In this document: positions 33,618-43,176 of the stretch, in pieces | How positions within the stretch are numbered: the stretch's first letter is position 1 | Layout: each line of letters starts with the position of its first letter | Assembly: GCA_008477525.1 (NCBI GenBank) | Contig: SPDT01000006.1 | Span: 2,445,501-2,509,500, forward strand | Length of the DNA: 64,000 nucleotides | Direction of reading: 5' to 3' | Source of the DNA: Hypomyces perniciosus | Lineage: Eukaryota; Ascomycota; Sordariomycetes; Hypocreales; Hypocreaceae | Notes under the pieces: generated by a model | Seen by the model: only the letters and a program-made list of their open reading frames with translations | The model's database searches: none | Told to the model about the DNA's origin: nothing | Program-made: the position numbers and the translations under genes

Positions 33618-36417
33618 CTATGTGGACAATGCGAGGCAGGCATCGACGGCCAATCCAACTCTGTTTCGGAGCCAAGTCAGCAAAGAGAGGGTGTGGATTT
33701 TTTGGCATTTTATTTGAACGACTTACCTTCCCTCCTTCTGATACACCACATCGCTAATGATCTCCTTGTCCAGGTCTGGGAACATGCCGGCCAGGGTTTC
33801 TACGATATTCGCATGCTCGGCGCGGTGTAGGCGCTGCGCCTCAGCCACCTCAGCGCTTGCCTGTCGAGCTGCTGCCTCCTCTGCAGATAGAGTATGTCTC
33901 GATTCCGGACGCCGTCCACTATCCCTCAGTTCTTCTCTACTACGCCGAATAGGTAGAGGTTCGGGCGGTCCTAATGGGCGAGACGCAGCGGGTGAGGGGC
34001 GTGCAGATGATGAGGCGCCCTCATCGGAGAATATCCGCCCGATGGTTGTGAGCGGATTCTGGATCGTCCTCAAAAGGCCACTGATAGGCGCCCGGTCGTC
34101 AACGTGGTCTCCGTCATTCAATTCTGTTGACCGGCGTGGTATGGATGGTCCTGCGCCGTCCATCGAGGCTCGTCCCCTTGCCTCCCCGGGATATAGGGAT
34201 GTCTTTTCATTGAAAGTAGGCCGCTGTGGTACCTTGGGAGACATGGCTTGGTGCTTTTCTGCTATCGCTGAAACAGCGGCCTCGACATTCTTTTCGAATT
34301 CTTCGTCAGTGATTGTCAATGATGTGCGGTCCATGTTCTCAATGAACTGGATTGCACCCATCTGTTCAGAGACATTAGTACCAAAACATCGCAAAAAAAA
34401 GGAGGACGGTATATCAAACTAACAAGAGAGGAGAGATAGTAGCCCGCTTCGCCACCTAGCTTCTCCTGGTTACGGAACCGTAGAATATACTGCACGTTGG
34501 ATACCAAGTGTTCTGGGTTTGACTGCAGAACCACATAGATGAGCAAGGGCATAAAAGAGTCAGCTGATGAGTCCGACTTATTGTGTTTCAAGAGACCTGA
34601 GAATGTGAGCAGATATCGTGGAAATCGTTATTGAAGCAGCGTACCGAATATGACTTTGCAACAGTTTAGGACACAAATTATCTTGTCCCTGGGGGCCCTA
34701 TATGACTTGATCTTCAACAATTCTGTGTATTTCGTCAGTGTCATGGAATTTCTGCTGGCAAAGCTGAGGGGAGCTTACCTTGTTGCGCAAGCTTCAAGAA
34801 GCGCCGGCCACTGTCGCCAACTTGTGGTATATCCAGATGCTCTTCTCTTACCCACCCATAGATATTGATCTTCTGCGTTACGATGTCATCCCGCTCCACG
34901 TCTTCCTGGTGCTGACCCCGCCGGCCAGGCCCCAAAGGCGGATCGCCGCCCTTCCTCTTGGGTTTTGCCCCAGGTATCGGTTTTGGGGGAGGAATAGCTG
35001 GTGAGAATGTCTGCGTGTATAGCCTGTTCATGACGAGCTTTTCCATACCTTCTCGAGCATTGTCGAACTCAGCATCAGAAACGTCTCTCCAGACTTCACA
35101 GAGCATCATCTTGTTGGCGATGAATGCTAGAAAATCGCTGATAATCTTGACTTGCTCGTGGACCATCCACTGACGCTTTCCGAACTCGGTGAGGAACGAC
35201 TTGAGATATCTTGCTACAGGATCTGCTTTCTTATTCCGCAGCTGCTCCAAGAACCTGTGGAAATCGAACGGCAGGGTCGGCTCTGGTTCTGGCTCAGGAG
35301 GCGGCGGCCGATGCATTGGCACAGGAGAAGTTGGCGATGTGACGGTCGGGAGAGACCGTTGATCTCTGGATCTTGGGGGGGTTCCCATGCTTCCATCTTT
35401 GGGGGGCACGGGCGGTCCCTGGTCGTCTAGGTCTTGCTCCTTTGACCGTATACTCGTAGGGGATGATGTTGATATACGCAAGGCATTGAAGTCTTGGAGC
35501 TGGCCAGCAATTGTTGGTACTAGTGGCTCTAGGCTAGACTTCCGAGGTGGGTGTTGGACGGGGCTACTCAGCATCGGCGACGCAATCTCCAACCTAGGAC
35601 TCATAACCTCCACGGCGTCGGGGCCGCCACCAGATTCACTAAATTGCTCCATGATGCTCTGAATCTCAGATTGTGAACCTCCTTCTTGGTCATCCTCGCT
35701 TGCGTATCGCTTGTCATCGGATTCGGGGTTTGATCTCGTAGGGGAGATGTCATCGGAGCGGTGGGATCTTGCGGCGGCTGAGGGAGCCCGAGATGGCGGT
35801 TGCGAGGTAATGGGGGTGGGTGGTGTCGGATCAACGTAGTTTGGTTGCTCCGGAGTGAGAAGCTGAGTAGTCGTGTGGTTGGGCGGCGCCAGAGATGGGG
35901 TTGCTTTGACGGGCTTGATCGTCAACACAGAGGACGACATGGCGTCAGATGAGGACTCAACAGTCGCCGGGCCTTCGTCTATGTTTCCCCTGGGTTCGGT
36001 CGGTGTGGATGAAGTGGAATGCACGTTCGAGGGCGTTGAATCTGCTGAGGCTTCAGCGGAGCCCTGCTCGAGCCTTGCGTCTGGCTGCAGACTGGATCCC
36101 TCGTCGTCACCCATCTTGGCAGTCGCTGTTGGGTCGGGCACTGAGATTAGTGAGGATTGTTGAAACCGGTCGTCAGTGTCTGCACCTGGAGGTGCATCTG
36201 GCGGCCTCGTCATGGTGTTGGTTCCTGCGCCCTGTCTCATACCCGCATCTGCAGCCGCAACCCCCGTCGTATAGGCTTCCCGGGCAGAAGACGTCAACCC
36301 CGCCGAGGGGTTCTCGATGGATGTCGCCTCGGCATCCGAGCCTATCGCGGACGGCTTCTGTTTGTTGCCAGACTGGCCAGGAACCTCGAGAACTGTGGAC
36401 TGATCCAGCGGAGACAT
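33618..36417 (-). CDS. vps9: Vps9-type guanine nucleotide exchange factor for Rab5/Vps21, with C-terminal CUE domain
   Basis: Activates Rab5-like GTPases on endosomes for vacuolar sorting. Five exons (36417-34779, 34722-34645, 34596-34424, 34361-33727, 33660-33618) give 855 residues, an exact codon multiple. The first about 380 residues are disordered (Ser/Thr/Pro). A helical bundle (LPFDFHRFLEQLRNKKADP, about 385-445) precedes the VPS9 catalytic core, which spans the exon junctions (INIYGWVREEHLDIP, then LLKIKSYRAPRDKIICVLNCC, then SFMPLLIYVVLQSNPEHLVSN with the invariant Asp/Pro/Tyr region). A disordered linker leads to a CUE ubiquitin-binding domain (about 808-850: ETLAGMFPDLDKEIISDVVY..VGLAVDACLAL), whose end lies on a 43-nt last exon recovered only by splicing. 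The CUE domain links ubiquitinated cargo to Rab activation in yeast Vps9. Confidence 0.92.
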
Positions 36418-37304
36418 GCACGTCGAAGATCTCGCGCCTACGTCGGGGTCAATCGGTAGTTCGTTCCCTCAGCCTCGTTGGCAGCTAAGGTGACTGTCGG
36501 ATTCAGCAGTCGTGAGGGATCACACGCCGAGCTCTCTCTGAGACACAGCTAATCCTTCGGCTTTTCCCCTGTGCGGGGGGGCCTTCAAGCAAGGCGGGGC
36601 TGACCAACAAACGAGAGTAGTATCCCAGTATTAGTATTGGCAGAGATGTTGGCGAGCCTCTGATAAATTCTTCAACACGGGTAGAGGCTCTGGAGCCGAC
36701 AGACGTGGGGTGGCGGCGTCTCACAGCTGTCGAGTCTCAGGTTGAGTGACGAAACAATCGATGATCAGGATGATGGCAGCCATATGATATGGGCGAATGA
36801 CCCCCTCCCATGGTCCTTGTGGCGTCACCGCTATGGTTGCTAGAGCGGGTTGCTAGAGCGGCCATGGCTGAATTGGGGGGGCTTGACAGCTGGTTTCCAG
36901 CGGACCAGGGCCCTGGGGAGATCCACTGAGGGGGGAAAGCCCCTCTGAGAAGTGCCGATAATAACGACCTCCCAACCATAAACAAACTTTTCTACGAAGT
37001 ATCACAGCTTTGACTCATAAAATCTGAGTGCGCCGCATTTGGGTCCCTTATGAGCTTAACTTGTCTCATAGGTTATGCAACTGCTGGCAAGCCACCGGCC
37101 TTGGTGGGTTTAGACTGAGGCGGCAAGGCTAACTGATCAGCGACGGCGAAGACTCATCCATCATGATCTAATGACTCTTGGTATCTTCAACCCTGACGAT
37201 GTGTACTTTTATAAATGGTCCCATATTTAGAGATATAATGGCCAGAACCATTCGCTACAAATATATCCCAACTATTACTATCCTCCAGAGCAGAGATCTT
37301 TCCA
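36418..37304. other. Divergent promoter region, Vps9 and DUF4291 genes
   Basis: Head-to-head spacer of 887 bp. A TATA-like box lies before the DUF4291 gene. No coding region supported. Confidence 0.55.
37210..37215 (+). promoter_or_regulatory. TATA-like box before the DUF4291 gene
   Basis: TATAAA about 90 bp upstream of the ATG at 37305, in an A/T-rich setting. The position suits a core promoter; no transcription start is visible. Confidence 0.4.
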
Positions 37305-37982
37305 ATGACTTCCCCTTCTCAGGTCCCATATCGTCAAATACGCGCACACTATGATAGTGAGCACATCACCGTCTACCAAGCATACAAAGATTCCATCGCC
37401 GATGCCGCCGTCAAAGCCCAAAAACTCAACGCATCCCCGGACTTCAAGCCGGGGAGGATGACCTGGATCAAGCCCAGCTGGTGCTGGATGATGTACCGAG
37501 CCGGCTATTCCCACAAGGACCCCGGCCAGAATCGCATTTTGGCTTTGAAGATGAAGCAAGAGCATTTCATCGGACTTCTAGAGAGGGGCGTATTGTCGAC
37601 TCGTCCGTCGTCGAACAGTCACACCAATCAAGAAAGGGTTAATAGAAATGCCCGCGAAAAGCCAGCCGACGTCAGAATCCAGTGGGATCCAGAGCGAACG
37701 GCAAGACTGGGGGTCCTCCCGTATCGGAGCATTCAGATTGGCATCCCCGGTGCCTTAAGTACCACATGGGCCAATGAATGGATCGCTTCGATTGAAGATG
37801 TGACGGATAAAGCGAGGAAATTGAAGAAGGTTCTTGATGAAGAGCCAAGTATCACAACGGAGGAGCTGATCGAACGGGGATTGGTGCCCATTGAGCGCCC
37901 CTTTATCGTATCTAAACATGTGTTATCTAGGCTAGATATGACCATCACAGACGAGTATCTTCCGGATTTTCAGCCGCTCTAA
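37305..37982 (+). CDS. DUF4291 domain protein
   Basis: Single-exon gene for 225 residues. The whole protein matches the DUF4291 pattern: VPYRQIRAHYDSEHITVYQAY at the N-terminus, RMTWIKPSWCWMMYRAGYS (about 45-65), VRIQWDPER (about 124-132), and LPYRSIQIGI (about 137-147). DUF4291 proteins occur mainly in bacteria and sporadically in fungi, and their biochemical activity is unknown to me. Absence of introns fits a compact or horizontally acquired gene but does not prove it. It is convergent with the HET gene, with only about 160 bp between stops, and shares an upstream region with vps9. No partner gene of an obvious pathway is adjacent. Confidence 0.88.
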   Translation: MTSPSQVPYRQIRAHYDSEHITVYQAYKDSIADAAVKAQKLNASPDFKPGRMTWIKPSWCWMMYRAGYSHKDPGQNRILALKMKQEHFIGLLERGVLSTRPSSNSHTNQERVNRNAREKPADVRIQWDPERTARLGVLPYRSIQIGIPGALSTTWANEWIASIEDVTDKARKLKKVLDEEPSITTEELIERGLVPIERPFIVSKHVLSRLDMTITDEYLPDFQPL

Positions 37983-38138
37983 TAGTCGGTATTCATATCT
38001 CTCTTTTACGAGCCTAGTCATGGCTACATTTCGTTATTGCTTCCGCTGGTCGTCTCATATACCCGTTACAAAATTGAATAGCTGAAATCTTGTTACCGTT
38101 GAATGAATTGGTTCCTTATACACAAGAAGGTAGCCAGG

Positions 38139-39956
38139 TCAGGTATTTTTGTATCGGGTGGGTAGCCAACCTATACTTTTGGCGGGCTTCTCCTCCGTGT
38201 GCAGTTGGAGAACAACTCGATAGAACAAGCGCGAATACCGACTTCCCAGGTCAATCGATACGCGCAAAGACTGTTTCAACAAGGAATGGTCTTTCTTCCT
38301 AGTGTCCTTGTTCAACAAGAGATAGTCCTTTTTCCTAGTGTCTTTGTTCAAGACGTCTGTGAAAGCTCCCGCTGCGACACGCACCTGCGTTTCAAACGCA
38401 TACCAGGGCTCGACATATAAGGGCGGTGTTTCGAAGGCATTTGGCGGCAGCGGCTCCAGTCCTACAACAAGGCAAATATGCCATATATTCCAACTGTCTG
38501 GCTGCTTGATTTCAAGCTCAAAAGAGCCAAGAATTGTTGGTGCCTTCAGTTCTGTCACCCCCGGCACAGGGGAGAGGTCGAAGTCCAAGACATAGGATCC
38601 TTGCAAGACTGGCATGGATTTTTCCGCAGAGTGATGCCATGAAGAGGAACGAGAGATGACTTTGACAATCATTGGCCCTTCATCGAGAAACCCTATCGTA
38701 GGGTGGAATATGAAGCCATGAGGCGAGCGTGGGGCCGTGAAGTTATGTGGAATGAATATTTGTCGAGGTTCGGCTTCTGCTAATGCAGGATCCCGCGTTT
38801 CGGAATCACCCTGGGCGATTGCTGCAATTTCATCCGGCATAACTATACGATTCATCATTGCCAATACCAAGGTATATGGACGTATCCGGACAAAGTCGGT
38901 CTCATTGTACCACGACGTTCGCTGAAGCAAGATGGCGGGCGTCAGAGCAGTGGATGATTTTTCGCGTCGCACATCGCAGTCCAGGAAAGCCAGGAAGATG
39001 CTACCGGACTTGTCGTTGGGGAACGGCGTCATCGCGAGCTCAACGTGAAGACCGCGGTTGGACATGGTTGTGGCATGGCTTGAGCTTCTGGTCAGATATC
39101 TAGATTCTGTTGTGGCGAGATCGTCGTATATCCTAAAGGATAAGGGAGTCCTTGCGAGCAGACCCCAATAATACTCCTCTCTCAGGGAGCGACCCTCTGG
39201 TTGTCGCCAGGCATAGATGGACTCGTCGCTCGTTGACTTGACAATCTCCTCTTGAAGTCTTTTGAATGCCTTGAGCCTGCCCTCGCCATAGATCAGTGGC
39301 ATATTGATGTCGAAGATTCCCAGCAAACAGTAGGCCTCATCCTCTGGGCGGGTTGTCCGGCGGTAGGATGCCCAACTCATTTTCTCAGCCACCGAGTAGT
39401 TACGAAGCAACTGGCTCCGAACACCAGGCCGCGATCTAAGCATGTCATCGGGCACACGGGTGCATTCTCTAATCACGCCTTTGAGGGAGTCTCTTGTGCC
39501 GAGTAGGTCCCAATCCTTGGAATAAAACGACAGATCCTGCGGGGCGATGAGCTCCTGGAGGGTCCATCCTCTCGAAAACCAGCGACTCCGTCGAAAGTCA
39601 GAGACGTCAGCGCTCAGGTCATCAGTCGAAGGAACATCATTGAGGTAGGCAATGCATATTCCTGCTCGCACATACCACTCGAACATGGAGTTGATGGCTT
39701 CAGATAGTTCAGCGCTGCTGGCCTTGTCGATGCAACAGGTGTCGATCCAGATGTATTCATACTTCAGGGCAGCTGCCACGGCGCAGCTTCGACCTATCTT
39801 CTCCCATCCTTTCAACTTTTCCACATCCTCGTTCTTGAGAGACATGTGCTCAAATGTCACCTCTTCCTCTCCCCAGGTATGCGATAAAATTGCATATTGG
39901 ACTTCTTGGGCGACGAAGAACTCGAGGCATAGTGTTTTAGTATTCAGCAATCTCAT
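38139..39956 (-). CDS. HET-domain protein (heterokaryon incompatibility type)
   Basis: 605 residues if started at MRLLNTKTLCLEFF (39956), the usual start of this family; an earlier in-frame ATG at 39977 adds seven residues and is preceded by an acceptor-like CTAACCCACAG. The HET domain (about 20-165) shows YAILSHTWGEEEVTF, the GWEKIGRSCAVA and KYEYIWIDTCCIDK motifs, and RSRWFSRGWTLQELIAP. Next come the typical RPEDEAYCLLGIFDINMPLIYGEG and a C-terminal half of unknown fold. Near the end NKDTRKKD occurs twice, 12 residues apart. HET proteins can trigger cell death on non-self contact in fungi; partner and allele specificity cannot be read here. No NACHT/WD40 or STAND module is attached, so it is not a HET-E-like receptor. 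Confidence 0.92.
   Translation of the reverse strand: MRLLNTKTLCLEFFVAQEVQYAILSHTWGEEEVTFEHMSLKNEDVEKLKGWEKIGRSCAVAAALKYEYIWIDTCCIDKASSAELSEAINSMFEWYVRAGICIAYLNDVPSTDDLSADVSDFRRSRWFSRGWTLQELIAPQDLSFYSKDWDLLGTRDSLKGVIRECTRVPDDMLRSRPGVRSQLLRNYSVAEKMSWASYRRTTRPEDEAYCLLGIFDINMPLIYGEGRLKAFKRLQEEIVKSTSDESIYAWRQPEGRSLREEYYWGLLARTPLSFRIYDDLATTESRYLTRSSSHATTMSNRGLHVELAMTPFPNDKSGSIFLAFLDCDVRREKSSTALTPAILLQRTSWYNETDFVRIRPYTLVLAMMNRIVMPDEIAAIAQGDSETRDPALAEAEPRQIFIPHNFTAPRSPHGFIFHPTIGFLDEGPMIVKVISRSSSWHHSAEKSMPVLQGSYVLDFDLSPVPGVTELKAPTILGSFELEIKQPDSWNIWHICLVVGLEPLPPNAFETPPLYVEPWYAFETQVRVAAGAFTDVLNKDTRKKDYLLLNKDTRKKDHSLLKQSLRVSIDLGSRYSRLFYRVVLQLHTEEKPAKSIGWLPTRYKNT
38289..38348 (-). repeat. 36-bp tandem duplication inside the HET gene
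   Basis: The sequence encoding NKDTRKKD is present at 38325-38348 and again at 38289-38312, exactly 36 bp apart and in frame, giving NKDTRKKDYLLL then NKDTRKKDHSLL. The copies differ at a few bases. Confidence 0.85.
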
Positions 39957-40361
39957 AATGTTAATAGGTAGCAGCATCTGTGGGTTAGTAGTACTATTGG
40001 CTTTGGGTAACAAAGTTGTGGTGCTAATAATAGTACTTGGTCAGACGCTATTGGAGCTGACATGTGCTTGGCAACCCTCACCCATATGCAGCATGCTAGA
40101 GGTTTTGAACATCATATGTCCAAATAAAATCTAGAGTATGTATGTGTAAGGGCTGATTCATGCAAGTATTCAGTTTGATTCATCATGAGAACTACTCTTC
40201 CTTCATGCCGAGTGAAACCAACACTACAAGGAGCTAGATAGGATCCAACTCCAACAAGACTCAGCTAATGGAGGACATGGCTTGCTAAGTCACCGGGAGC
40301 GCCGACGGATCATTCAGTCAATCAAATATCGGAGACGGACACATTGTCGCAAGGGAATCTT
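39957..40361. other. Upstream flank of the HET gene
   Basis: Promoter side of the HET gene; no gene recognised. Confidence 0.45.
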
Positions 40362-40612
40362 CTAGCCATTGACAACAGCCCCCTTTGCAGTAAAGAATGA
40401 ATGAATGTTGAAGTTGAAAGTATGAACCCATTGATCTTCTGGCAGATCCGCAATGTCTTCCACCATCATCTGGTCTACAGCAAAGTTAGCCATCGGGTTC
40501 GTGAACATCGGGGCATTTTATCTCACAGGCTACATTGTTAAACAGAATATCCATAGCAAAATCGACTGCCTTTTTGCAACTGTCCACATCAGTCAAGTCT
40601 GTAGCAAAGTGG
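40362..40612 (-). pseudogene. Short-chain dehydrogenase/reductase relic with a preserved intron
   Basis: The minus strand reads DLTDVDSCKKAVDFAMDILF then NNVA, then an intact-looking 52-nt intron (GTGAGA..GGCTAAC..TGTAG), then YQMMVEDIADLPEDQW and HTFNFNIHSFFTAKGAVV before a TAG at 40364-40362. This matches the middle of classical SDR enzymes (the NNAG-like motif and the WxxTFxxNIxxxFxxxK stretch). The Rossmann glycine-rich start is not found upstream, a few residues are missing before DILFNN, and the catalytic Tyr-x-x-x-Lys region beyond the stop is absent. It is a truncated relic, not a working enzyme. Open frames upstream (40613-40810) show no SDR match. Confidence 0.72.
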
Positions 40613-41031
40613 AGAAAACAAGATGTTTGCCATACCCTCATTGAACTGAGAAGTCATCTTGTTGAATTGGGGTTTGATTGAAAGAAACGTAAACCCAGTG
40701 AATAACGACGATTCCAAATTGTCACGCGAGGGGACTGGTGCGGTATTATCAATGTCTGGGACGCCATGTTCGACCGACCCCGAGACGCTTTGAACACGCA
40801 CATTCTCTGTAGGTCAACATCAGCATGCTCAATATTCTAGTATTTGATACACGGCAGGCTCTATAGCAGCCTTTGCCACATGATTATCGTCCATACAGAC
40901 ACACCTAGCACCCTACCACTCTCGGAGGTAACTACCTTCTCGCAAATGCCATGATCCCAGCCGAGGATAAAATATCAAGAATTTCCCAAAACGCCGTTTG
41001 TCCTCCTCCGTCTTACATCTCGCCACCTCGC
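40613..41031. other. Spacer between SDR relic and V-ATPase subunit gene
   Basis: No gene recognised. It may include unrecognisable parts of the relic's 5' end. Confidence 0.4.
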
Positions 41032-41493
41032 TTACAAGGCAATTGCGCCTCTTCGATTCTCTCGAACGTGGAGCATTCCCTGTAGACCGCAGAACACGAG
41101 GAACCCCTGGGAAACCGTTAGTACCCATACTGGAAATGTATCAAATTGCGATGCCACTGAGGGAGAGCTTCGTAGGTTCGAATTGTTGGTGTTGGTATCG
41201 GTAACGTACGATGTACACAAAGACGGCCGTGAAGATGGTGCCAGAGATGGTCTTGCCATCAGTCGGGTCGTTGACGCCGCCGACGAACTCCTCGTGGCCA
41301 GTCCGGTAGAGGCTGGCAATGACGGTGAGAATAATGATGGCAAAAACCGAAAGGACGGTGCTGTGGAATCCAGAGTTAGCTATCTTCGAGCTCCTCCCTG
41401 CGGTAGACGCGGCCCGGCTCCGTTTGCGCGGATCCGAGTTTCAAGGCGGACGAACCACGACCAGGCTTGAAAAGCACTAACGACGGGCTTCAT
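41032..41493 (-). CDS. V-type ATPase V0 subunit f (YPR170W-B / RNasek-like)
   Basis: Small membrane subunit of the V-ATPase proton channel. Three exons (41493-41456, 41360-41210, 41106-41032) give 87 residues. MKPVVSAFQAW is followed after splicing by CTVLSVFAIIILTVIASLY (first membrane helix), a short loop HEEFVGGVNDPTDGKTISG, a second helix (TIFTAVFVYIGFLVFCGLQG) and a basic tail. The order, the MxPVVS start and the FVG..NDP..G loop match yeast YPR170W-B. The exon 1 donor must be GTTCGT (intron 41455-41361, 95 nt) to keep both frame and homologous length; intron 2 is 41209-41107 (103 nt, GTACGT donor). No single open frame covers it, so simple ORF scans miss this gene. Confidence 0.88.
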
Positions 41494-42478
41494 CGTGGGC
41501 AATAAGGCGTGCAAGTGGACGCACGCGGTTCGGGTACTGTAGGGCTGGCGGTTATCGAATTGTTGTGGATACTACGCGATCAGATGCTGTCCGAAGCTAT
41601 CTCCAGCAACCAGCAACGCAACTCCCTGCGCCATGCGCCACGAGCCTGCGCCCTGCACCAGCCATGTTTGCCTCAAAGACCAGGTGTCAACATCGGCTCG
41701 CAACAGCCGCAGCCGCGCGCCAAACCCGTGCAGACGAGCCACAGCGCCAAGCCACGCTAGCTGGGCTTGGCATGTATAGCGTCGTAGATCTGGCGGTTAC
41801 TTCGAGGTCAATTCCAACGTGAAGATACTACGAGTAATTCGTACATGATCGTTTGCATGTGTGTACGTATTGTATGTATATGGGTTCGTATGTATATGTT
41901 GGTTTTTTGTGCTTACATGCCTGTCCATAGGTAGTAGTAGCAGTAGTTTGTATTAATTCTGCACTTGCAGACGCCATACTCTCCGAACGCTGATGGACAT
42001 TGGGAGCTAAAATTAGCAATGTTTGTGACTTAGTAATACTAGTACTACTACTTCGTAGTATGTGCGGTATAACAGGGAGTAATGTGTAATGTGTAACAGT
42101 GCCCAACGGATATTATTTGAAATGAGTACGGAGTAGTAGTACCACTACTACCTCGCACTCGCACGGCGAACTTTCTGCCGAGTCGGCGCTCCGTAAATCG
42201 GGGTGCGCGATGCGTGTGATGTCGGGGAAGGGGAAGCGTGAATACACGGACTCAGCAGCGGGTGGATGGCGATTTTGATAGTACGAAGTACACCTGTTCA
42301 CTAATGGTGGTATTAGCCGAACCAAAAAAAAATGACGAACGGATCTCAGTAGTAAGGAATAGGAGGGAAATGGTACGAAAAGATGATTCGTTGAACTGCT
42401 AGTTGTTTGCACGTCTGTGCGCAATCCGTGTCTGACCCTGACTATCAAAGCACATACTAAAACCGTTTCGAACATATT
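41494..42478. other. Gene-free stretch before the inverted-repeat element
   Basis: Promoter side of the V-ATPase gene, then TAG/TAC and GTATGTATA microsatellites (about 41860-42060) and a CGGAGTA word (about 42129). No gene recognised. Confidence 0.5.
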
Positions 42479-42720
42479 GGCTCTGATCCCTAACGCCTGA
42501 ATCCTTTTCAGGCGCCCTGAATTTTTCATAAAAGACAGGCTATACTTAAATTAATAGGGATCTGCAGCATAAAAGTAGGAAGTGACTATCCTCCCCTGTA
42601 AACAATATATCGAGCTAGCAGGGGACTTGCAGTATCGCCAAAATGCCTGCAAGAGGAATAGTTGCCAAGGAAATTGTTAAAAAAAACGAGAATTCTACTC
42701 CGTACTGTTTTTCGTCTAAA

Positions 42721-42751
42721 TGAATTCAGGCGGTGGCAGCGCCTGAATTCA
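42721..42751. repeat. Palindrome inside the element, sharing the terminal CGCCTGAATT word
   Basis: TGAATTCAGGCG (42721-42732) and CGCCTGAATTCA (42740-42751) are perfect inverted arms around a 7-nt spacer. The CGCCTGAAT core is the same word that closes the terminal inverted repeats. Confidence 0.85.
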
Positions 42752-42769
42752 CTCTAACCAGGACATTTC

Positions 42770-42960
42770 ATTTAATTTCTATTTATCTAGTAATACTGTT
42801 ATAATATTTATTAGCTGGCTATTACTATATTTATTTATTAAAAAATAAAAATAAAAATATAATAAATTTATTTATATTATAATTAAATATTTAGATTAAT
42901 ATATCTATTAATGTTTCTTTATTATAAAATATTATTGCTTAATGTTTCTATAAGCTTTTA
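42770..42960. other. Extremely A/T-rich block within the element
   Basis: Almost entirely A and T over about 190 bp, unlike the surrounding sequence. Such composition in fungi often follows repeat-induced point mutation (C-to-T) of a duplicated sequence; that is inference, as no undamaged copy is available for comparison. Confidence 0.7.
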
Positions 42961-43176
42961 ATTTGCTATTTTGATGCTGAAAGATGGCAGTGTTTTTTTT
43001 TTAGAATATCTACGAGTAGGTATTTGTTTGTTGTTGTACGAAGTAGGTCGGCAGGCTGTTTAATTGGCTTTTAAGTGGAGACAGTACATTGCAATTGTAC
43101 CCGCTAGTTCTAGGAGCAGATGTATGTACCTTTTTCAGTCTGCCTGAAAAAAATTCAGGCGTTAGGGATCAGAGCC

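Larger units (their letters stand above)
42479..43176. mobile_element. 698-bp element with 24-bp perfect terminal inverted repeats (MITE-like)
   Basis: The first 24 bases (42479-42502, starting GGCTCTGATCCC and ending GCCTGAAT) are the exact reverse complement of the last 24 (43153-43176, ending GGGATCAGAGCC). ATT flanks both ends directly (42476-42478 and 43177-43179), consistent with a 3-bp target-site duplication. The inverted similarity continues imperfectly inward (TTTTCAGGC on the left, its complement near the right end). Inside lie a 12-bp-arm palindrome (42721-42751) and an extremely A/T-rich core (about 42770-42960). There is no transposase frame, so it would be non-autonomous. The 3-bp duplication and GGC-start terminus recall PIF/Harbinger-type elements, but that is only a guess. 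Confidence 0.85.

Noticed and set aside
33757..34422. 221-codon frame on the plus strand
   Set aside because: Antisense shadow of the Vps9 exons.
35949..36488. 179-codon plus-strand frame
   Set aside because: Antisense to the disordered N-terminus of Vps9.
42113..42529. 138-codon minus-strand frame entering the left end of the inverted-repeat element
   Set aside because: Crosses the element boundary and has no transposase motif (no DDE/D triad or DNA-binding helix).
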